From positions 1-42,209 of the forward strand of contig CALHOU010000082.1 of the NCBI GenBank assembly GCA_938035945.1: DNA of 42,209 nt, written 5' to 3'. Positions 17,783 through 27,218 of the stretch are shown in pieces. Made by a program: the position numbers and the translations under genes. Position 1 is the first letter of the stretch, and each line of letters begins with the position of its first letter. The notes under the pieces were generated by a model that was given only the letters and a program-made list of their open reading frames with translations, was not told the origin of the DNA and searched no databases. The DNA comes from an uncultured Granulosicoccaceae bacterium. GTDB lineage: Bacteria; Pseudomonadota; Gammaproteobacteria; Granulosicoccales; Granulosicoccaceae.

Positions 17783-18940
17783 TTATTTAAGTTTTACCGG
17801 CATGGTCACAGGGCCGCGGAATGCCCATCCGCTAAAAACTGGCTCTTCTAATAATTGAATGTTTGGAAAACGATCGAATAACATTGGCAGTGCGACACCA
17901 CCTATAAGCATTCTCGATGTGGCAGCACCTGCACAAAAATGCGGCCCGGCACCAAAGCTGAGTGACTTTGAGTTGCTACGTGTTATGTCAAACTGATCGG
18001 CCTGCTCAAAAACAGATTCATCCCGGTTGCCACTACCAAACATCAAAAAGGCGCGCGATTCTGCTTGGATGTGAAACCCTTTGTGATTGAAGTCTTTTGC
18101 AATTCTGCGTGGAGACATCCCAATCGGGGATATCCATCGAGCGTATTCTTCAAATGCATGTAGCCAGGTGCTACCGTGATTTAAAATATTATCTAGTTGA
18201 TCACGATGCGATAGCAATGCCCAAGTAGCGCCTGCAATAGCATCACGCGGTTCGTTTTGTCCACCGCTGATAGCGAGCTTTATGTTTGCACGAACGCTTT
18301 CCAGCGGTTGTTGTGCTCGCATGAGTGCCGCGAGCATTGAATGTTCAGATAATAGTGTATCTGCTTTCAACATGTCATCAATACAATCATCAATAAGTTG
18401 AGTGCCTTGTTCGCAGCGTTGTTGAATGAGTGGGTCGCCAGCGTAATTGGCGATGCCATCAATCATTGCCTGAGAACTATTATCGAGCTGCTCAGGCGAC
18501 ATGTTCGTTAGTCCGGTTATAAAACGCAATGCGTGTGCTGAAACTGGCATGGCGTAGTCTCTAACCAGGTCGCACGTGTCTTGGTTTTCCAGTCCGTCCA
18601 GCACATCCGATGTTGCTCGTTCACACAGTGATTTCCAAACTGATTTTACGGTTCGAGGTGAGAGTGCGGGTTGAGCCTGACGTCGTTCCAATAAATGGGC
18701 ATCACCGTCTTTGCGCATCATGTTCTTACCCATGAGCTCGTTCATCAATCCACCAGGCTGGTCGGAAGAAAATATATCCACCAGTTTTTCACAGGTGAAG
18801 ATATCGTCGTGCTGAGTTAATAAGGTTGCTTGTAGTTGAGGCACAAAACAGATGGGCGTGTGTTTACGTAATTCCGCTAAAATGGGATACGGGTCTGCTG
18901 TGAACGCGACTAAATCTATGTCGACGGTAGGTAGGGACAT
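17783..18940 (-). CDS. Cytochrome P450 with atypical I-helix, in nitrile hydratase operon
   Basis: A soluble P450 of 385 residues with no membrane anchor. The heme-ligand loop is FGAGPHFCAGA (Cys336). The K-helix ExxR is Glu265-Tyr-Ala-Arg268. The I-helix reads ISGGQNEPRDAI (residues 224-235), where most monooxygenases have an acid-threonine pair after the two glycines; here Asn-Glu-Pro occupies that place. This suggests altered oxygen activation or chemistry that does not need it. The start is 7 bases after the nitrile hydratase accessory gene, so it is cotranscribed. No ferredoxin or ferredoxin reductase is adjacent. The reaction is unknown; an aldoxime-to-nitrile dehydration feeding the hydratase is one idea. 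Confidence 0.92.
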   Translation of the reverse strand: MSLPTVDIDLVAFTADPYPILAELRKHTPICFVPQLQATLLTQHDDIFTCEKLVDIFSSDQPGGLMNELMGKNMMRKDGDAHLLERRQAQPALSPRTVKSVWKSLCERATSDVLDGLENQDTCDLVRDYAMPVSAHALRFITGLTNMSPEQLDNSSQAMIDGIANYAGDPLIQQRCEQGTQLIDDCIDDMLKADTLLSEHSMLAALMRAQQPLESVRANIKLAISGGQNEPRDAIAGATWALLSHRDQLDNILNHGSTWLHAFEEYARWISPIGMSPRRIAKDFNHKGFHIQAESRAFLMFGSGNRDESVFEQADQFDITRSNSKSLSFGAGPHFCAGAATSRMLIGGVALPMLFDRFPNIQLLEEPVFSGWAFRGPVTMPVKLK

Positions 18941-18947
18941 TTCCAGG

Positions 18948-19307
18948 TTATCTATTTAGCTCTATTGGGTCGCCATGCGGTGTCCTTGCAGCCGCCTCGT
19001 GCCATTCGTTTTTTCGAGCCACAAGAGCCGTACTAGTGGTAAGGCTTTTCGAAGCCACTAGATTTTCCAGCGCGTGCAGCCAGTGTTGGTAGTAACTGCG
19101 TTGCTCGCCACTGTGAATTTCAGCCGATAGCGCAGTTGCCCATTCGCTCCAACTAAAAGCATTCTTTTGATGTAGGTTAATAACCATAGCAAACGCTTGC
19201 GCTTCCCAAGGTTCGTTGAATACTGGCTCGTCGTCTACGAGCACCATATCAGGAAGTGATGAAAGGTTGACATCGTTCATGATTCTATTCGCAAGTGTGG
19301 TTGCCAT
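18948..19307 (-). CDS. Nitrile hydratase accessory protein (activator/chaperone)
   Basis: A 119-residue protein resembling the N-terminal part of the nitrile hydratase beta subunit (EPVFNEPWEAQAFAMVINLH, then WSEWATALSAEI, then YYQHWLHALENLV). This is the usual form of the small accessory protein that helps insert cobalt into the alpha subunit. Its start overlaps the beta-subunit gene by 31 bases, and the P450 gene follows after 7. Order alpha, beta, accessory is standard for cobalt-type clusters. Confidence 0.88.
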   Translation of the reverse strand: MATTLANRIMNDVNLSSLPDMVLVDDEPVFNEPWEAQAFAMVINLHQKNAFSWSEWATALSAEIHSGEQRSYYQHWLHALENLVASKSLTTSTALVARKNEWHEAAARTPHGDPIELNR

Positions 19308-19939
19308 AAGTCCAGCGAAACTGTGTCGTTCTCGTTTTTATCTTCTCCCCAGAGCGTGGTTGCTGTAAATGTCACCTGGTATAGCCAGCTTGGTGCTTCG
19401 CCTAAGCCCTGAGCGCTGGAGTCTGGAAATACATGCACGCCATGCACTTTGGATATGATGCCTGCCTTATCGCGTGCGTAGCGCGGTAGCCGTGTGTGTG
19501 TCGTGGGGTGTGTATTCATTGTTCTTACACGATCACCGACTTTAAATTGCGCTGCACCGGTTTGTTCTCTATTTGCTGGGCCGCCAGCCATTAAAACCGC
19601 GTGCACATCTTGCGGAAGTAGTTTTCGTTTTATAGCAACGGCTGGTTGTAGTTGTTTTCCAGCGACTAATTCATCGTCTGTAATCATGCCACGATCTTTT
19701 AATAAGCTGCTTATCCCATGCAGCCACACATGGTAGTAAGACGATTTCATATAGTCAGCTGGCTGCATACTTTCGCGTGCGTATCGGCTTTGATCGATAT
19801 TCCAAAGACCACACGCACCTAAGGCTACGGTCATGCCTAATACGCGAGCTTCCCAAGGTGCATGAAAGTTTGGTTCGTTTTCTTCTTCTATAACGGGTCC
19901 AAAGCCCATCATGCCGCCTAAATCTGCGCCGCCGTTCAA
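19277..19939 (-). CDS. nthB: Nitrile hydratase beta subunit
   Basis: Pairs with the alpha subunit to hydrate nitriles to amides. Family features are MNGGADLGGMMGFGPV at the start, FHAPWEARVLGM, a SYYHVWLHGI segment, and the C-terminal SH3-like barrel from FKVGDRVRT through LPRYARDKAGIISKVHG to LWQPHL. Length 220 is normal. Its ATG overlaps the alpha-subunit stop (ATGA), giving coupled translation suited to equal subunit amounts. Confidence 0.94.
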   Translation of the reverse strand: MNGGADLGGMMGFGPVIEEENEPNFHAPWEARVLGMTVALGACGLWNIDQSRYARESMQPADYMKSSYYHVWLHGISSLLKDRGMITDDELVAGKQLQPAVAIKRKLLPQDVHAVLMAGGPANREQTGAAQFKVGDRVRTMNTHPTTHTRLPRYARDKAGIISKVHGVHVFPDSSAQGLGEAPSWLYQVTFTATTLWGEDKNENDTVSLDLWQPHLRIES

Positions 19940-20553
19940 GATGTAGCTCCCGGTGCTTTTACCAGCGCAGTTCCGATCATGGCATTGCGGGTAACCAGTT
20001 TTGCCAAGTCTGTTTCATTCATAGACTCGGTATTATCGGGGCGTTGTGGAATTACCAGGTAGCGTATCTCGGCCGTTGAATCGTGCACTTCTATTTTTGT
20101 TGATGCTGGTAATTCTAAACCGAAATCTGCTAACACACTCCTTGGTTCTATAACGGCACGCGAGCGAAAAGGTGGAGACTTATACCAAGTTGGTGGTAAA
20201 CCGAGTACTGACCATGGATAGCACGAACACAATGTGCATACGATTAAATGGTGCGTGTCAATGGAATTAAATACAGCCACCATGTGCTCACCTTGGCGCG
20301 AAGTGTAGCCTAGCGAATGAATAGCAGCGGTTGCATCATCTTTTAGCCACGCGTTAAATTCTGGATTGCACCAAGCTTTGGCAACAACGTGTGCGCCGTT
20401 TTGCGGTCCGATTTTTGTTTCATAGGTTTGCACAATTTCATCAACGGCCGCACTGTCCAAATAGCCTTTTTCACTGAGTAAACTTTCTAATGCGCGAACC
20501 CGAGCTTCCGTATCTGTTAAATGCGAATGGTCGTCATCATCGTGGCTGTGCAT
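19936..20553 (-). CDS. nthA: Nitrile hydratase alpha subunit, cobalt type
   Basis: The metal-binding motif VCTLCSC (Cys106, Cys109, Cys111 from the chosen start) has Thr after the first Cys, as in cobalt enzymes; iron enzymes have Ser. The two later cysteines are oxidised to sulfinic and sulfenic acids in known enzymes. YPWSVLGLPPTWYKSPPFRSR follows, as expected. The N-terminus is unusually rich in His and Asp (MHSHDDDDHSH), which may help hold metal. ATG 20553 is preferred; a TTG nine bases upstream is also in frame. The 183 bases before it hold no convincing promoter and no gene. Confidence 0.94.
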   Translation of the reverse strand: MHSHDDDDHSHLTDTEARVRALESLLSEKGYLDSAAVDEIVQTYETKIGPQNGAHVVAKAWCNPEFNAWLKDDATAAIHSLGYTSRQGEHMVAVFNSIDTHHLIVCTLCSCYPWSVLGLPPTWYKSPPFRSRAVIEPRSVLADFGLELPASTKIEVHDSTAEIRYLVIPQRPDNTESMNETDLAKLVTRNAMIGTALVKAPGATS

Positions 20554-20736
20554 GGCTTGCAAACCTATAGTGGAGTGGGTTTTAATGACTCAAAAATATA
20601 GACTTAATATACTACGTTATTGCTATCTGTATCGAGTAATACTTTTAGTGCAATCTACGACGTGGAAAGTCGATTCTAACGCGATATTCATCAGCACGGT
20701 ATTGTGGGTCTCTAATGTTGAATAACATGTGGCGCA

Positions 20737-21957
20737 CTAGCTCAAAATGTCTTGCAAACCATTGAGTAGTGCCGCCATGTCTTCATCATCGGTAAAATAA
20801 CCCGGGGACACACGCACGCTTCCGCCGATCTCGGCAGTACCTGCGTCTATATGAACAAGTGGCGCGCAGTGCAAGCCTGCACGTACGCAAACATGATGAT
20901 CAGCATCAAGTCGATCGCCGACTTGCTCAGCCGACATTCCCTCAACGATGAAATTGACAACTGCCACCCGCTCATGGCGCCGTGGCTTGCCCACCAGTTT
21001 AACCTTTTGAAATTGCTTTAACTGATTTTCAATTTGTTCTACGTGATTCTGCTCGGTGCGATGTATGTGCTGTATCGCGTATTCACAAAGTTGGGCATGT
21101 GAATCGCTTGCAGGCATATTATTTTCACGTTGCTGGTTTCTGCCAAGTTCACGAAACCAAAGCTGCGCTGCATGTAGGCCTGCAATACCTGGCAGGGGCG
21201 CCGTGCCAGCTTCCAGCACTTGTGGGTATTGTTCGGGTTGAAAGGGTGCTATTGAGTTAACACCCGTTCCACCGTAGCGAGCGGGGCGAACGCTAATGTT
21301 TTCGGCAACGATTAAACCACCAACACCCATCGGACCAAACAGGCCTTTGTGCCCTGTAAAGGTGAGTACATCAATACCGTACTCATCCATTTTGATTGGT
21401 CGTATGCCAGCGGATTGTGCCGTGTCTACAACCAATAAAAGATTATGCGTCTTGGCAATTTGTGCAACTTGCTCTAGTGGTTGTACTGTGCCGAGCACGT
21501 TCGATGCATGATTAAATATAATCATGCGCGTGTTGCTTTTAATGGAATTTTCTATATCTTGCGGATTAACATAGCCATCGGTATTACCTGGCACGCGAGT
21601 TACTTCGATTCTGGAGTCGCGCTCAATGTAATTACTGATACGTAGCACGGCATTATGTTCGAGCCGCGTTGTAACGATGTGGTCGCCCGCGTCGAGTAAA
21701 CCGGATATCGCCGTGTTTAAAGAATCGGTTGCGTTTAGGGTAAATACAACGCGATTGGCATCGCCGAAAAAGCCGAAGAACTGTGCAAGCATTTGACGCG
21801 CTTGATAGGTCATGGCGCCAGCGTCGGCCGACATGGCATGACCACCCCTGCCGGGGTTAACGCCGCTAGAACGAAAAAAGGAATCCATGTACTGATACAC
21901 GGATTCCGGTTTCGGCCAAGTAGTGGCTGCGTTATCGAAGTAGTAGTTCGGTTTCAT
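20737..21957 (-). CDS. Class V aminotransferase, cysteine desulfurase family
   Basis: A PLP enzyme of 406 residues. It opens YYFDNAATTWPKPESVYQYM, then NPGRGGH, as in the SufS/CsdA-like subgroup. The lysine that binds PLP is in TFTGHKGLFGPMG, and the candidate persulfide cysteine is in RAGLHCAPL. It probably mobilises sulfur from cysteine, but no Fe-S assembly genes are nearby. It lies 183 bases upstream of nthA on the same strand, so co-transcription with the nitrile hydratase operon is possible but not shown. A role in cysteine handling there is conjecture. Confidence 0.85.
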   Translation of the reverse strand: MKPNYYFDNAATTWPKPESVYQYMDSFFRSSGVNPGRGGHAMSADAGAMTYQARQMLAQFFGFFGDANRVVFTLNATDSLNTAISGLLDAGDHIVTTRLEHNAVLRISNYIERDSRIEVTRVPGNTDGYVNPQDIENSIKSNTRMIIFNHASNVLGTVQPLEQVAQIAKTHNLLLVVDTAQSAGIRPIKMDEYGIDVLTFTGHKGLFGPMGVGGLIVAENISVRPARYGGTGVNSIAPFQPEQYPQVLEAGTAPLPGIAGLHAAQLWFRELGRNQQRENNMPASDSHAQLCEYAIQHIHRTEQNHVEQIENQLKQFQKVKLVGKPRRHERVAVVNFIVEGMSAEQVGDRLDADHHVCVRAGLHCAPLVHIDAGTAEIGGSVRVSPGYFTDDEDMAALLNGLQDILS

Positions 21958-22060
21958 ATAACCGAAACCTTACCACCATAAGCGCTTTAGTTCTCTGCAG
22001 CGACTGCTAATTTATTAACGACAAAATGTAAGCCATCGTTGTAATCAGAACTATTTTCGA

Positions 22061-22567
22061 CTAGTTCGCGCTCTTAAATATAATCTCGACGCGTCTATTG
22101 GTTTGGCGCCCCGACAGGCTTGTGTTGTCGGCTATAGGGCTGCTTTCGCCTAAGCCTACGGTGATAATCCGTCCATTCTCAATACCTTGTGCAACCAATG
22201 CTTCCCGAACAGATTCAGAACGTTCTACTGAGAGTCCATGATTATAAGATTCATCGCCTGTGTGATCGGTATGACCTTCAATGAGTGCATTGCGTTCAGG
22301 ATTGGCTTTTAGATACGCCACCGCTTTGGCGACCGTGTCCTGAGCTTCGGTGCGTAATGTCGATTGTTCGAAGTCAAACAATACGTTGTTTAAGGTCAGG
22401 CTCGGTCCGCGAGGCGTGGCGACAATTTCAGGTGCGCTGGCGCTCGGGGCTACGACAGCTGCGCCAAGATCTGGTGCAGCCTCTTTTTTTGGCTTGTTCG
22501 CACAGGCCGATAGAACCAGACTAAAAGCTATTAGTAATGGCAACTTTACTGCTGAGTAGTTTCTCAT
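22061..22567 (-). CDS. OmpA-family outer-membrane lipoprotein
   Basis: A signal peptide ends in the lipobox LSAC (Cys in SLVLSACANK), predicting a lipid-anchored protein. A low-complexity Ala/Pro linker leads to an OmpA-like peptidoglycan-binding domain: NNVLFDFEQSTL, IEGHTDHTGDESYN, LSVERSESVREAL and SGRQTNRRVEI, including the Asp and Arg that grip diaminopimelate. It probably tethers the outer membrane to peptidoglycan, like Pal, though no tol genes are nearby. I use the second Met (22567) since AAGGG lies six bases before it; the first Met abuts it. It follows hutU by 89 bases. Confidence 0.9.
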   Translation of the reverse strand: MRNYSAVKLPLLIAFSLVLSACANKPKKEAAPDLGAAVVAPSASAPEIVATPRGPSLTLNNVLFDFEQSTLRTEAQDTVAKAVAYLKANPERNALIEGHTDHTGDESYNHGLSVERSESVREALVAQGIENGRIITVGLGESSPIADNTSLSGRQTNRRVEIIFKSAN

Positions 22568-22656
22568 GGTCATCCCTTATTGACGTTTTAGTGTTACGAC
22601 AATAACGGTAACGACCAATGCGCTTGATCCCTGATGCGTTAAAGATTACTGGCTAT

Positions 22657-24348
22657 TTATCCTTTCCTGTTTGCAAGAATTGCTGGCAGCTGTAAATTAT
22701 GTTTTTTGGCGCAGGCAATGGCTGAATCGTAGCCAGCGTCGGCATGACGCATAACGCCTGTGGCCGGGTCGTTCCACAGCACACGTTCGATGCGTCGAGC
22801 GGCGTCATCAGTGCCGTCGGCACAAATCACCATGCCGGCGTGTTGTGAAAATCCCATACCCACGCCACCGCCATGATGTATTGATACCCAGGTTGCGCCA
22901 GATGCACAATTGAGTAGCGCATTGAGTAGCGGCCAATCAGACACGGCATCCGAACCGTCTTTCATGGATTCGGTTTCGCGGTTTGGTGAGGCAACCGAGC
23001 CTGAATCCAAATGGTCACGTCCAATAACAACAGGTGCTTCTAATTCACCGTTCTTAACCATTTCGTTAAACGCCAAGCCAAGCTTGTGTCGCTGACCTAA
23101 TCCTACCCAACAAATGCGTGCCGGTAAGCCTTGAAATTCAATTCGCTCTCTTGCCATGTCAAGCCAGTGGTGCAAATGTTCATCGTCGGGAATAATTTCT
23201 TTTACTTTCGCGTCAGTTTTATAGATGTCTTCCGGGTTACCCGAAAGTGCGACCCATCGAAACGGACCTACGCCACGACAAAAAAGCGGACGAATATACG
23301 CAGGTACAAAACCTGGGAAAGCAAAGGCATTATTAAATCCTTCCTCAAGGGCAACTTGTCGAATATTATTGCCGTAGTCGAGTGTTGGAACTCCCTGGTT
23401 CCAAAACTCGACCATCGCTTCTACCTGTATTTTCATCGACGCGCGAGCGGCCTTTTCAACGGACGCAGGATCACGTTCTTGGGCGGCGTGCCATTCGCTC
23501 AACGACCAATTCAATGGCAAGTATCCATGTACAGGGTCGTGGGCAGATGTTTGATCTGTGACAATGTCCGGTTTGATACCGCGTTTTAGCAGTTCAGGAT
23601 AAATCTGTGCGGCATTGCCAACAAGACCCACTGATTTCGTCTCTCCCTTGCTTGTCCATTGTTCGATCAAGCTAAGCGCTTCGTCAAGTGAGTTTGCTTT
23701 TTCATCAACATAGCGCGTGCGCAAACGCATATCGATTCGTTCAGGATCGCATTCAACGGCAAGGCAACAAGCGCCTGCCATGACAGCTGCCAGCGGTTGG
23801 GCTCCACCCATGCCACCAAGTCCTGCTGTTAAAATCCACTTACCTTGTAAATCACCAGCATAATGCTGTCGGCCTGCTTCAACGAAGGTTTCATAAGTGC
23901 CTTGAACAATGCCTTGGGTGCCGATATAGATCCATGAGCCAGCTGTCATTTGCCCATACATCATTAAGCCTTGTCTATCCAGCTCGTTAAAATGTTGCCA
24001 GTTAGCCCAATGTGGTACGAGATTAGAGTTAGCGATAAGCACGCGAGGAGCGTCTTTGTGGGTGGTAAACACGCCCACAGGCTTACCAGATTGCACTAAT
24101 AACGTTTGCGTGTCATCGAGTGTCTTCAAACTATCGACAATGGCATCAAAATCCTCCCAACTACGTGCTGCACGACCAATGCCGCCATACACAACCAGTT
24201 CCTGAGGGTTCTCAGCTACATCAGGGTGTAGGTTATTCATTAGCATACGCATGGGCGCTTCGGTCACCCAGCTCTTGGCGCTTAGTTGCGTACCGGTTGG
24301 TGGATAGACTTCACGACTGTTTCTACGCGATGAATTTTTGTTGCTCAT
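22657..24348 (-). CDS. hutU: Urocanate hydratase
   Basis: Converts urocanate to 4-imidazolone-5-propionate with bound NAD. Full length at 563 residues. The start region [19 protein letters not shown]-binding [15 protein letters not shown], and [20 protein letters not shown] near the C-terminus are diagnostic. It is the last gene of hutI-hutH-hutU, 12 bases after hutH. Confidence 0.97.
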   Translation of the reverse strand: MSNKNSSRRNSREVYPPTGTQLSAKSWVTEAPMRMLMNNLHPDVAENPQELVVYGGIGRAARSWEDFDAIVDSLKTLDDTQTLLVQSGKPVGVFTTHKDAPRVLIANSNLVPHWANWQHFNELDRQGLMMYGQMTAGSWIYIGTQGIVQGTYETFVEAGRQHYAGDLQGKWILTAGLGGMGGAQPLAAVMAGACCLAVECDPERIDMRLRTRYVDEKANSLDEALSLIEQWTSKGETKSVGLVGNAAQIYPELLKRGIKPDIVTDQTSAHDPVHGYLPLNWSLSEWHAAQERDPASVEKAARASMKIQVEAMVEFWNQGVPTLDYGNNIRQVALEEGFNNAFAFPGFVPAYIRPLFCRGVGPFRWVALSGNPEDIYKTDAKVKEIIPDDEHLHHWLDMARERIEFQGLPARICWVGLGQRHKLGLAFNEMVKNGELEAPVVIGRDHLDSGSVASPNRETESMKDGSDAVSDWPLLNALLNCASGATWVSIHHGGGVGMGFSQHAGMVICADGTDDAARRIERVLWNDPATGVMRHADAGYDSAIACAKKHNLQLPAILANRKG

Positions 24349-24360
24349 GTAGGAATCCGC

Positions 24361-25941
24361 TTAAGCTGCACTGGTTTTGTTAAAAGGACCGAGCGTTGGC
24401 AGGGAGATTGTTATATTAGCAACGGTCGCTATATCGCTTTTTACGAGTGTTGCTGCCGATTCTAAATCTGTTGCCATGTAACGATCTTCGTTCAAGGTCG
24501 GAACCACCTCTCTTATGCAAGCAACAAGGCGTTGCAAGTTATCACTCGTTGCTAGAGGTGCACGAAACTCAATGCCTCTAGCTGCGCAAAGTAATTCAAT
24601 CCCCAGAATATACGTAAGATTGTGGTTCATTTTTTTTAGTCGAACGGCGGCATGTGCAGCCATCGACACATGATCTTCTTGATTCGCACTGGTAGGCGTT
24701 GAATCAGTAGAGCAGGGATTGGCTAAATGTTTATTCTCGCTCATTAAAGCTGCACTGGTAATTTCAGCGACCATAAAACCGGAACACAAGCCTGGGTCTG
24801 GCGTTAAAAAAGGTGGCAGGTCGAAGGAAAGAACGGGATCCACCATTAAGGCGATGCGACGTTGCGCGATAGCGCCAATCTCTGCCAACGCCAGTGCGAT
24901 TTGATCGGCAGCGAACGCAACTGGTTCGGCATGGAAGTTTCCGCCTGAGTAAATATGCCCGCCGTTGGAATGGCTATCATCCACGATAACCAGTGGATTA
25001 TCGGTTACTGCATTGGCTTCTATTTCTAACACACCACCAGCCTGACGCAGTAGCTCCATGCAAGCGCCATTAACTTGCGGTTGGCATCGTATGCAGTAAG
25101 GGTCTTGCACGCGAGTGTCGTCGGCTCGATGGCTTTCCCGGATATTCGAGCCGCGCATTATGGCGCGCATAACAGCTGCGACTTCTATTTGCCCACGATG
25201 CCCGCGAAGTTCATGCACAGCCGGTTGCAGCGGAGCGGTGGACCCCATGATTGCATCGGTGGTTAATGCACTTGATAAAATGGATGTGTTAGCTAATAAC
25301 CAGGCATCGAACAATGAGACTATTGCCACAGCTGTTGAAAACTGGGTTCCGTTAATCAGTGCCAAACCTTCTTTTGCCACGAGTTCGATAGGTGCGAGTC
25401 CTGCCTTGTCAATAGCCACAGCCGCTGGCATTCGTTGATCTTGATAAATCACCTCGCCTTCACCCATCAAAGCTGCTGCAAAATGGGCAAGCGGTGCCAG
25501 ATCGCCAGACGCACCAACAGAGCCTTGTGTTGGCACCACAGGCGTGATTCTGTGATTTAAAAAATCTTCAATGGCATTGATTAGCTCCCAGCGTACACCT
25601 GACGCACCACGTCCTAATGACAATAGCTTTAAACACATCATTACGCGCACGCGTGTTTCATCAGTCAAGTCTCCCACACCTGCACAATGGGATAAAATTA
25701 GGTTGCGTTGTAATTGCACCGTGTTTGACTTGTCGATACGCACATTAGCCAGCTTTCCAAAACCTGTGTTAATCCCATACACAGCTTCCTCGGCGTTGAC
25801 TACTGCATCGACAACATTCGCCGCTTTTGTTACGTCAGCCTGACAGCGCTTGTCCAGGTAAATAGGTAACTCAGGTGCGTCAACAACGGTTTTTATTTGT
25901 GCAAGCGTGGTTTTGCCTGGAGTGAGTGTAATTTTATTCAA
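24361..25941 (-). CDS. hutH: Histidine ammonia-lyase
   Basis: First enzyme of histidine breakdown, producing urocanate and ammonia. The autocatalytic MIO prosthetic group forms from Ala144-Ser145-Gly146 in [14 protein letters not shown]. The catalytic YGINTGFG is at 55-62, and [15 protein letters not shown] and QEDHVSM segments agree. Length 526 is slightly longer than typical. It overlaps hutI by eight bases and lies between hutI and hutU. Confidence 0.97.
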   Translation of the reverse strand: MNKITLTPGKTTLAQIKTVVDAPELPIYLDKRCQADVTKAANVVDAVVNAEEAVYGINTGFGKLANVRIDKSNTVQLQRNLILSHCAGVGDLTDETRVRVMMCLKLLSLGRGASGVRWELINAIEDFLNHRITPVVPTQGSVGASGDLAPLAHFAAALMGEGEVIYQDQRMPAAVAIDKAGLAPIELVAKEGLALINGTQFSTAVAIVSLFDAWLLANTSILSSALTTDAIMGSTAPLQPAVHELRGHRGQIEVAAVMRAIMRGSNIRESHRADDTRVQDPYCIRCQPQVNGACMELLRQAGGVLEIEANAVTDNPLVIVDDSHSNGGHIYSGGNFHAEPVAFAADQIALALAEIGAIAQRRIALMVDPVLSFDLPPFLTPDPGLCSGFMVAEITSAALMSENKHLANPCSTDSTPTSANQEDHVSMAAHAAVRLKKMNHNLTYILGIELLCAARGIEFRAPLATSDNLQRLVACIREVVPTLNEDRYMATDLESAATLVKSDIATVANITISLPTLGPFNKTSAA

Positions 25942-27142
25942 TGAAATTAGCTCGTACGTGTTCGATTAGCGGATTGAATCCGATTCGGTAACTCAGCTCT
26001 GCTGGATGCGAGCAATCCCAAAGCAGTAGGTCTGCTACAAACCCTTCGCCAAGCGTACCCCGGTTATTAATGCCCAACGCCTGAGCGGCGTGTCGCGTTA
26101 CACCCAGTAACGCTTCTTCGGGTGTCAGACCAAACAATGTGCACGCCATATTCATGGTTAATAGCAGTGAACTCAATGGTGAAGAGCCTGGGTTACAATC
26201 CGTCGCTATTGCAATGGGTACATTATGTTTACGCAGTAAATGAACTGGCGGCGCTTGCTGCTCTTTTAGCGTATAAAACGCACCGGGCAATAGAACGGCG
26301 ACGCTGCCGGCGGCTGCCAAGGCCCTTACGCCTGCATCATCCACATATTCAAGGTGGTCTGCCGATAGGGCATTATATTGGGCCGCAAGTTCAGCACCGC
26401 CGAGTAAAGAGAGTTGTTCAGCATGCAGTTTAACGGGTAGCGATAAAGACTGCGCTTTTTCAAATACACGTTTTATTTGTTCAGGGGTGAAAGCAATGGA
26501 TTCGCAAAAACCGTCGACAGCATCGACAAGTTTTTCATTGTGCGCCGATTCTAAGGTGGGAATGCACACGTCATCGATATACGCATCGGCGCGACCTTTG
26601 TATTCAGCAGGGATAGCATGCGCGCCAAGAAAACTGGTTTTAACCAATACGGGTCTTAAGCGTGCAATTTCCTTCGCAGCCCGCAGCATGTTTAATTCTG
26701 TTTGCGTGTCGAGGCCATAGCCGGATTTAATTTCAAGAACAGATACGCCTTCGCTGATCAACGAGTCTACGCGTGGTAAGGCAAGTTCTATCAGCCCCTC
26801 CACGCTTGCTGCTCGCGTAGCGCTCATGGTTGAGACGATACCGCCGCCAGCTGCTGATATGTCTGCATAGCTAAGGCCATTGAGGCGTTGTTCAAATTCA
26901 GTGGCACGATGGCCACCATGCACAATATGCGTGTGACAGTCGATAAGGGCAGGGGTAATCAGTTTTCCCAGGCAGTCTTTGCTGGGCAAGGAATTAAATT
27001 GATCGGGTAGCTGTTCAGAAGTGCCACACCAGCGCACACGTCCGTTAATAATGGCGATTGCACCCTTGTTGATAAGCCCATAGGCTTTCTCTGTTTGCTG
27101 GCAAGTGGCGATAACAGCATTATTTAACACTACGTTTTGCAT
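25934..27142 (-). CDS. hutI: Imidazolonepropionase
   Basis: A metal-dependent amidohydrolase opening the imidazolone ring to formimino-glutamate. It has [12 protein letters not shown] (metal His pair), [26 protein letters not shown] and [10 protein letters not shown]. It is the first gene of the leftward hut operon, with its start 34 bases from the central palindrome and facing hutF. Confidence 0.96.
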   Translation of the reverse strand: MQNVVLNNAVIATCQQTEKAYGLINKGAIAIINGRVRWCGTSEQLPDQFNSLPSKDCLGKLITPALIDCHTHIVHGGHRATEFEQRLNGLSYADISAAGGGIVSTMSATRAASVEGLIELALPRVDSLISEGVSVLEIKSGYGLDTQTELNMLRAAKEIARLRPVLVKTSFLGAHAIPAEYKGRADAYIDDVCIPTLESAHNEKLVDAVDGFCESIAFTPEQIKRVFEKAQSLSLPVKLHAEQLSLLGGAELAAQYNALSADHLEYVDDAGVRALAAAGSVAVLLPGAFYTLKEQQAPPVHLLRKHNVPIAIATDCNPGSSPLSSLLLTMNMACTLFGLTPEEALLGVTRHAAQALGINNRGTLGEGFVADLLLWDCSHPAELSYRIGFNPLIEHVRANFIE

Positions 27143-27155
27143 AGACTAAATCAGT

Positions 27156-27211
27156 TTGACTTTGCTCGCGCTCATACACATAATATTATGTGCATACATA
27201 ATAAGAGTCAA
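27156..27211. promoter_or_regulatory. Divergent hut promoters over a shared palindrome, probable HutC operator
   Basis: CACATAATATTATGTG at 27177-27192 is a perfect 16-bp palindrome. Rightward, TTGACT (27156-27161) is 17 bases from CATAAT (27179-27184), for hutF. Leftward, TTGACT on the minus strand (27206-27211) is 17 bases from TAATAT (27183-27188), for hutI. Both -10 boxes lie in the palindrome, so one repressor dimer could silence both units. HutC is the obvious candidate; binding is inferred. Confidence 0.7.
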
Positions 27212-27218
27212 CCAGAAC

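Noticed and set aside
23131..23589. Plus-strand open frame of about 150 codons inside hutU
   Set aside because: Antisense to a diagnostic urocanate hydratase; no family likeness.
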